Below are positions 62,475-64,000 of a stretch of 64,000 bases of DNA, piece by piece. The DNA is taken from positions 902,001 through 966,000 of the forward strand of contig NZ_FNSI01000001.1 in the NCBI RefSeq assembly GCF_900104955.1. The letters are read 5' to 3'. Both the position numbers and the translations under genes were made by a program. Each line of letters starts with the position of its first letter. Position 1 is the first letter of the stretch. The notes under the pieces were generated by a model, which worked only from the letters and a program-made list of their open reading frames with translations, was not told the origin of the DNA and ran no database searches. This DNA comes from Beijerinckia sp. 28-YEA-48. GTDB taxonomy: Bacteria > Pseudomonadota > Alphaproteobacteria > Rhizobiales > Beijerinckiaceae.

Positions 62475-62684
62475 TCATTCCTCAAGCGTGAAGCCGACAC
62501 GGATCGTCACCTGATAATGCGCGATCTTGTCGTTATCGATAAAACCACGTGTATTGGTGACTTCGAACCAGCGCATGTTGCGAACGGTCTTGGTGGCCCG
62601 CGCGATGGCGTTTTCGATCGCTTCCTCGATTGAGTCTTCCGAGGAACCAACGAGTTCGAGAATTTTGTAGACATGTTCTTGCAT
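62475..62684 (-). CDS. dodecin
   Basis: 69-residue flavin-binding protein: [29 protein letters not shown] then [14 protein letters not shown] and the final strand [10 protein letters not shown]. The Trp in RWFEV stacks on the flavin in the known dodecamer, which stores flavin. The second ATG (62684) is chosen because SD AGGGAGA touches the first (62690). Confidence 0.9.
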   Translation of the reverse strand: MQEHVYKILELVGSSEDSIEEAIENAIARATKTVRNMRWFEVTNTRGFIDNDKIAHYQVTIRVGFTLEE

Positions 62685-62787
62685 GTTCATTCTCCCTGGT
62701 TGGCGTGAAGCGCGATCGAACGCGTCCTCTCCCAGCGTGGCGATTATACGACGTTGGGCGTGGCTAGGCTAAGATTAATTGGGGGGA

Positions 62788-63972
62788 TCAGCGTCTGAAG
62801 ATGCCGGCGAATGTCGCAATCGCGGCTTCGGATTCAGCGCGGTCAGGCGTCTCGTTGTCGATGCCGTAGCCCCACATGTCATTGTCGCCGGCCTGTTGCA
62901 CGACGATGCCGTCGGGACGCGGCAAAACGACGACATTGCGATAATAGACGCCGTAGCGCACCTCCGGCTGCGCCGGCAGCCAGGCGATCTGGCCGCGCAC
63001 GGGTGTGATCGTCTCGTCCTTCCATAAAGCCCGCGCGCCATAGCCGGTGCAATTGACCACCACGGGCTGTTTGAGCCGTGCCAGATCAGCCGGCGTGTTG
63101 AACGTCATGGTTTCGATCTGGCCGCCTTCACGCAGAAAATCCTCAAGCAGCATTCTGGCCAGTTCGGTGACATTGAACTGCATGCTGGTGCCGTGTCTGA
63201 CATAGTTGACCGGGAAGGGATGGGAGCCGGGCGCCAGGAGACGGAAGGGCGGTGTGATGTCGGCCAATACTTTCTTCTCATATTCGGCGAAGTGAATGTC
63301 GCCGATGGAGCGTGGCTTCGGCGCATCGTCGGACAAAGCGTAGCGATCGGTCCAGGCGACGGGCTCTCCCGGCAGGCCGAGCAGGGTTTGATAGGTGGCG
63401 TAGGAGGTGCGCGCCATGTCTTCCCACAAAGCCGGGAAGGTTGGCGCCACCCTATCGGCATCGGCGATGCGCGAGTCCGGCGACCAGGTGCCGGTGGCGC
63501 GGAAGGAGCGGGTCTGCGGCGTGCGCTCCTTGGTATAGATGGTCACCCTGGCGCCGGCTCGTCGCAGCAGCAGGGCGGAGGTGAGGCCAAGCGCACCGCA
63601 GCCGATGACGGCGATGTCGCGCTTGCCGCCTTCCAGCGCATAGCGCGCGGCGATCGTGCTCGACCCCCAGGACAGCGACCAGCCGCTGCCGCCGTGGCCA
63701 TAGTTATGCACCACGCGCTTGTTGCCGACGCTCTCGACTTCAAGGCGTGGACCGGTGGCGCGGAACGGGCGCATGCAGGCGGTGATGCGCGTGATGCGAT
63801 CGGCGCTGAGATGCACCGGCGCCAGAGAGGGCACTGTGAAACGAGGAGCTTTCTCGGTTGCTGGCGGCTTTGGGGCGCTGGCCTCCTCGGCGAAGGCGCG
63901 GGTGGCGGCCACGGCGCCAAGGCCGGAGAGGCCGATCATGAAGGCACGCCGGTTGTTCGTCATCTGAGGCAT
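62788..63972 (-). CDS. FAD-dependent D-amino-acid-oxidase-like protein, Tat-type signal
   Basis: 394-residue flavoprotein. The N-terminus NNRRAFMIGLSGLGAVAATRAFA is twin-arginine-like. The FAD-binding VIGCGALGLTSALLLRRAG, TIYTKERTPQTRSFRATG, VVNCTGYGARALW and VRGQIAWLP segments follow the DAO (D-amino-acid oxidase) family. It could oxidise D-amino acids in the periplasm, producing hydrogen peroxide. Two ATGs (63972, 63963) are possible starts. Periplasmic export of a folded FAD enzyme fits Tat. Confidence 0.85.
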   Translation of the reverse strand: MPQMTNNRRAFMIGLSGLGAVAATRAFAEEASAPKPPATEKAPRFTVPSLAPVHLSADRITRITACMRPFRATGPRLEVESVGNKRVVHNYGHGGSGWSLSWGSSTIAARYALEGGKRDIAVIGCGALGLTSALLLRRAGARVTIYTKERTPQTRSFRATGTWSPDSRIADADRVAPTFPALWEDMARTSYATYQTLLGLPGEPVAWTDRYALSDDAPKPRSIGDIHFAEYEKKVLADITPPFRLLAPGSHPFPVNYVRHGTSMQFNVTELARMLLEDFLREGGQIETMTFNTPADLARLKQPVVVNCTGYGARALWKDETITPVRGQIAWLPAQPEVRYGVYYRNVVVLPRPDGIVVQQAGDNDMWGYGIDNETPDRAESEAAIATFAGIFRR

Positions 63973-64000
63973 GGGTTATCTCGAAGTGGCGAGGCGGGAT

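Overview
The window looks like a chromosomal segment of a GC-rich alphaproteobacterium, most likely of the Hyphomicrobiales (Bradyrhizobium/Beijerinckiaceae-like). The reasons are several porins of the rhizobial type (signal peptide, then a Cys-Asp-Ala-Tyr-Gly...Asp-Thr-Cys-Leu-Lys-Val-Gly N-terminus), the core order rpoZ-rel-(ABC)-pdxJ-acpS-lepB-rnc-era-(MFS)-recO, and codon use rich in G/C third positions. Nothing visible fixes the genus. Many starts are GTG or TTG, and starts were chosen by Shine-Dalgarno (SD) position where possible.

Layout. 1-3543: end of an orphan tricarboxylate-type binding protein, two small exported proteins, and a divergent NimT-like efflux / NimR-like AraC pair. 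3706-9360: an accessory block of lower GC. It holds an unusual porin, a decayed copy of the AraC gene's 3' part, and a three-gene operon read as an ABC-three-component (ABC-3C) conflict system: a restriction-endonuclease-fold effector, a middle component and a Rad50-like ATPase. The block ends at the 3' end of a tRNA-Ser(GCU) gene. 9631-16519: housekeeping genes (hydrolase, soluble lytic transglycosylase, dapA, smpB, a TPR regulator-like protein).

16684-25624: a porin array with one decayed porin start, four full-length tandem porins and one stand-alone porin N-terminus. Each full porin is followed by the same roughly 170-nt structured 3' UTR: three hairpins, with covarying bases in the first, ending in an intrinsic terminator. 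25677-38147: LMW-PTP-like protein, uracil-DNA glycosylase and NYN nuclease, then the rpoZ...recO housekeeping run. 38161-43608: small genes, a CDF-like transporter, and an alkylation-repair operon (ada, small ORF, ogt, 2OG-Fe(II) oxygenase, alkB).

43605-55059: peptidase M20, a PadR regulator and a catabolic-looking cluster (carotenoid-oxygenase family dioxygenase, four alpha/beta hydrolases, isochorismatase-like hydrolase, SDR, MFS transporter, orphan Bug-type binding protein). A match to the classical PadR operator, ATGT-N8-ACAT, sits in its divergent promoter region. 55114-63972: YghU-like GST, a divergent HxlR/NAD(P)-binding pair with a large inverted repeat, parC, a YwqG-like protein, an unrecognised two-gene unit, dodecin and a secreted-looking D-amino-acid-oxidase-like flavoprotein.

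The strongest candidates for new biology are the ABC-3C operon next to the tRNA gene and the covarying 3' UTR carried by every full-length porin.
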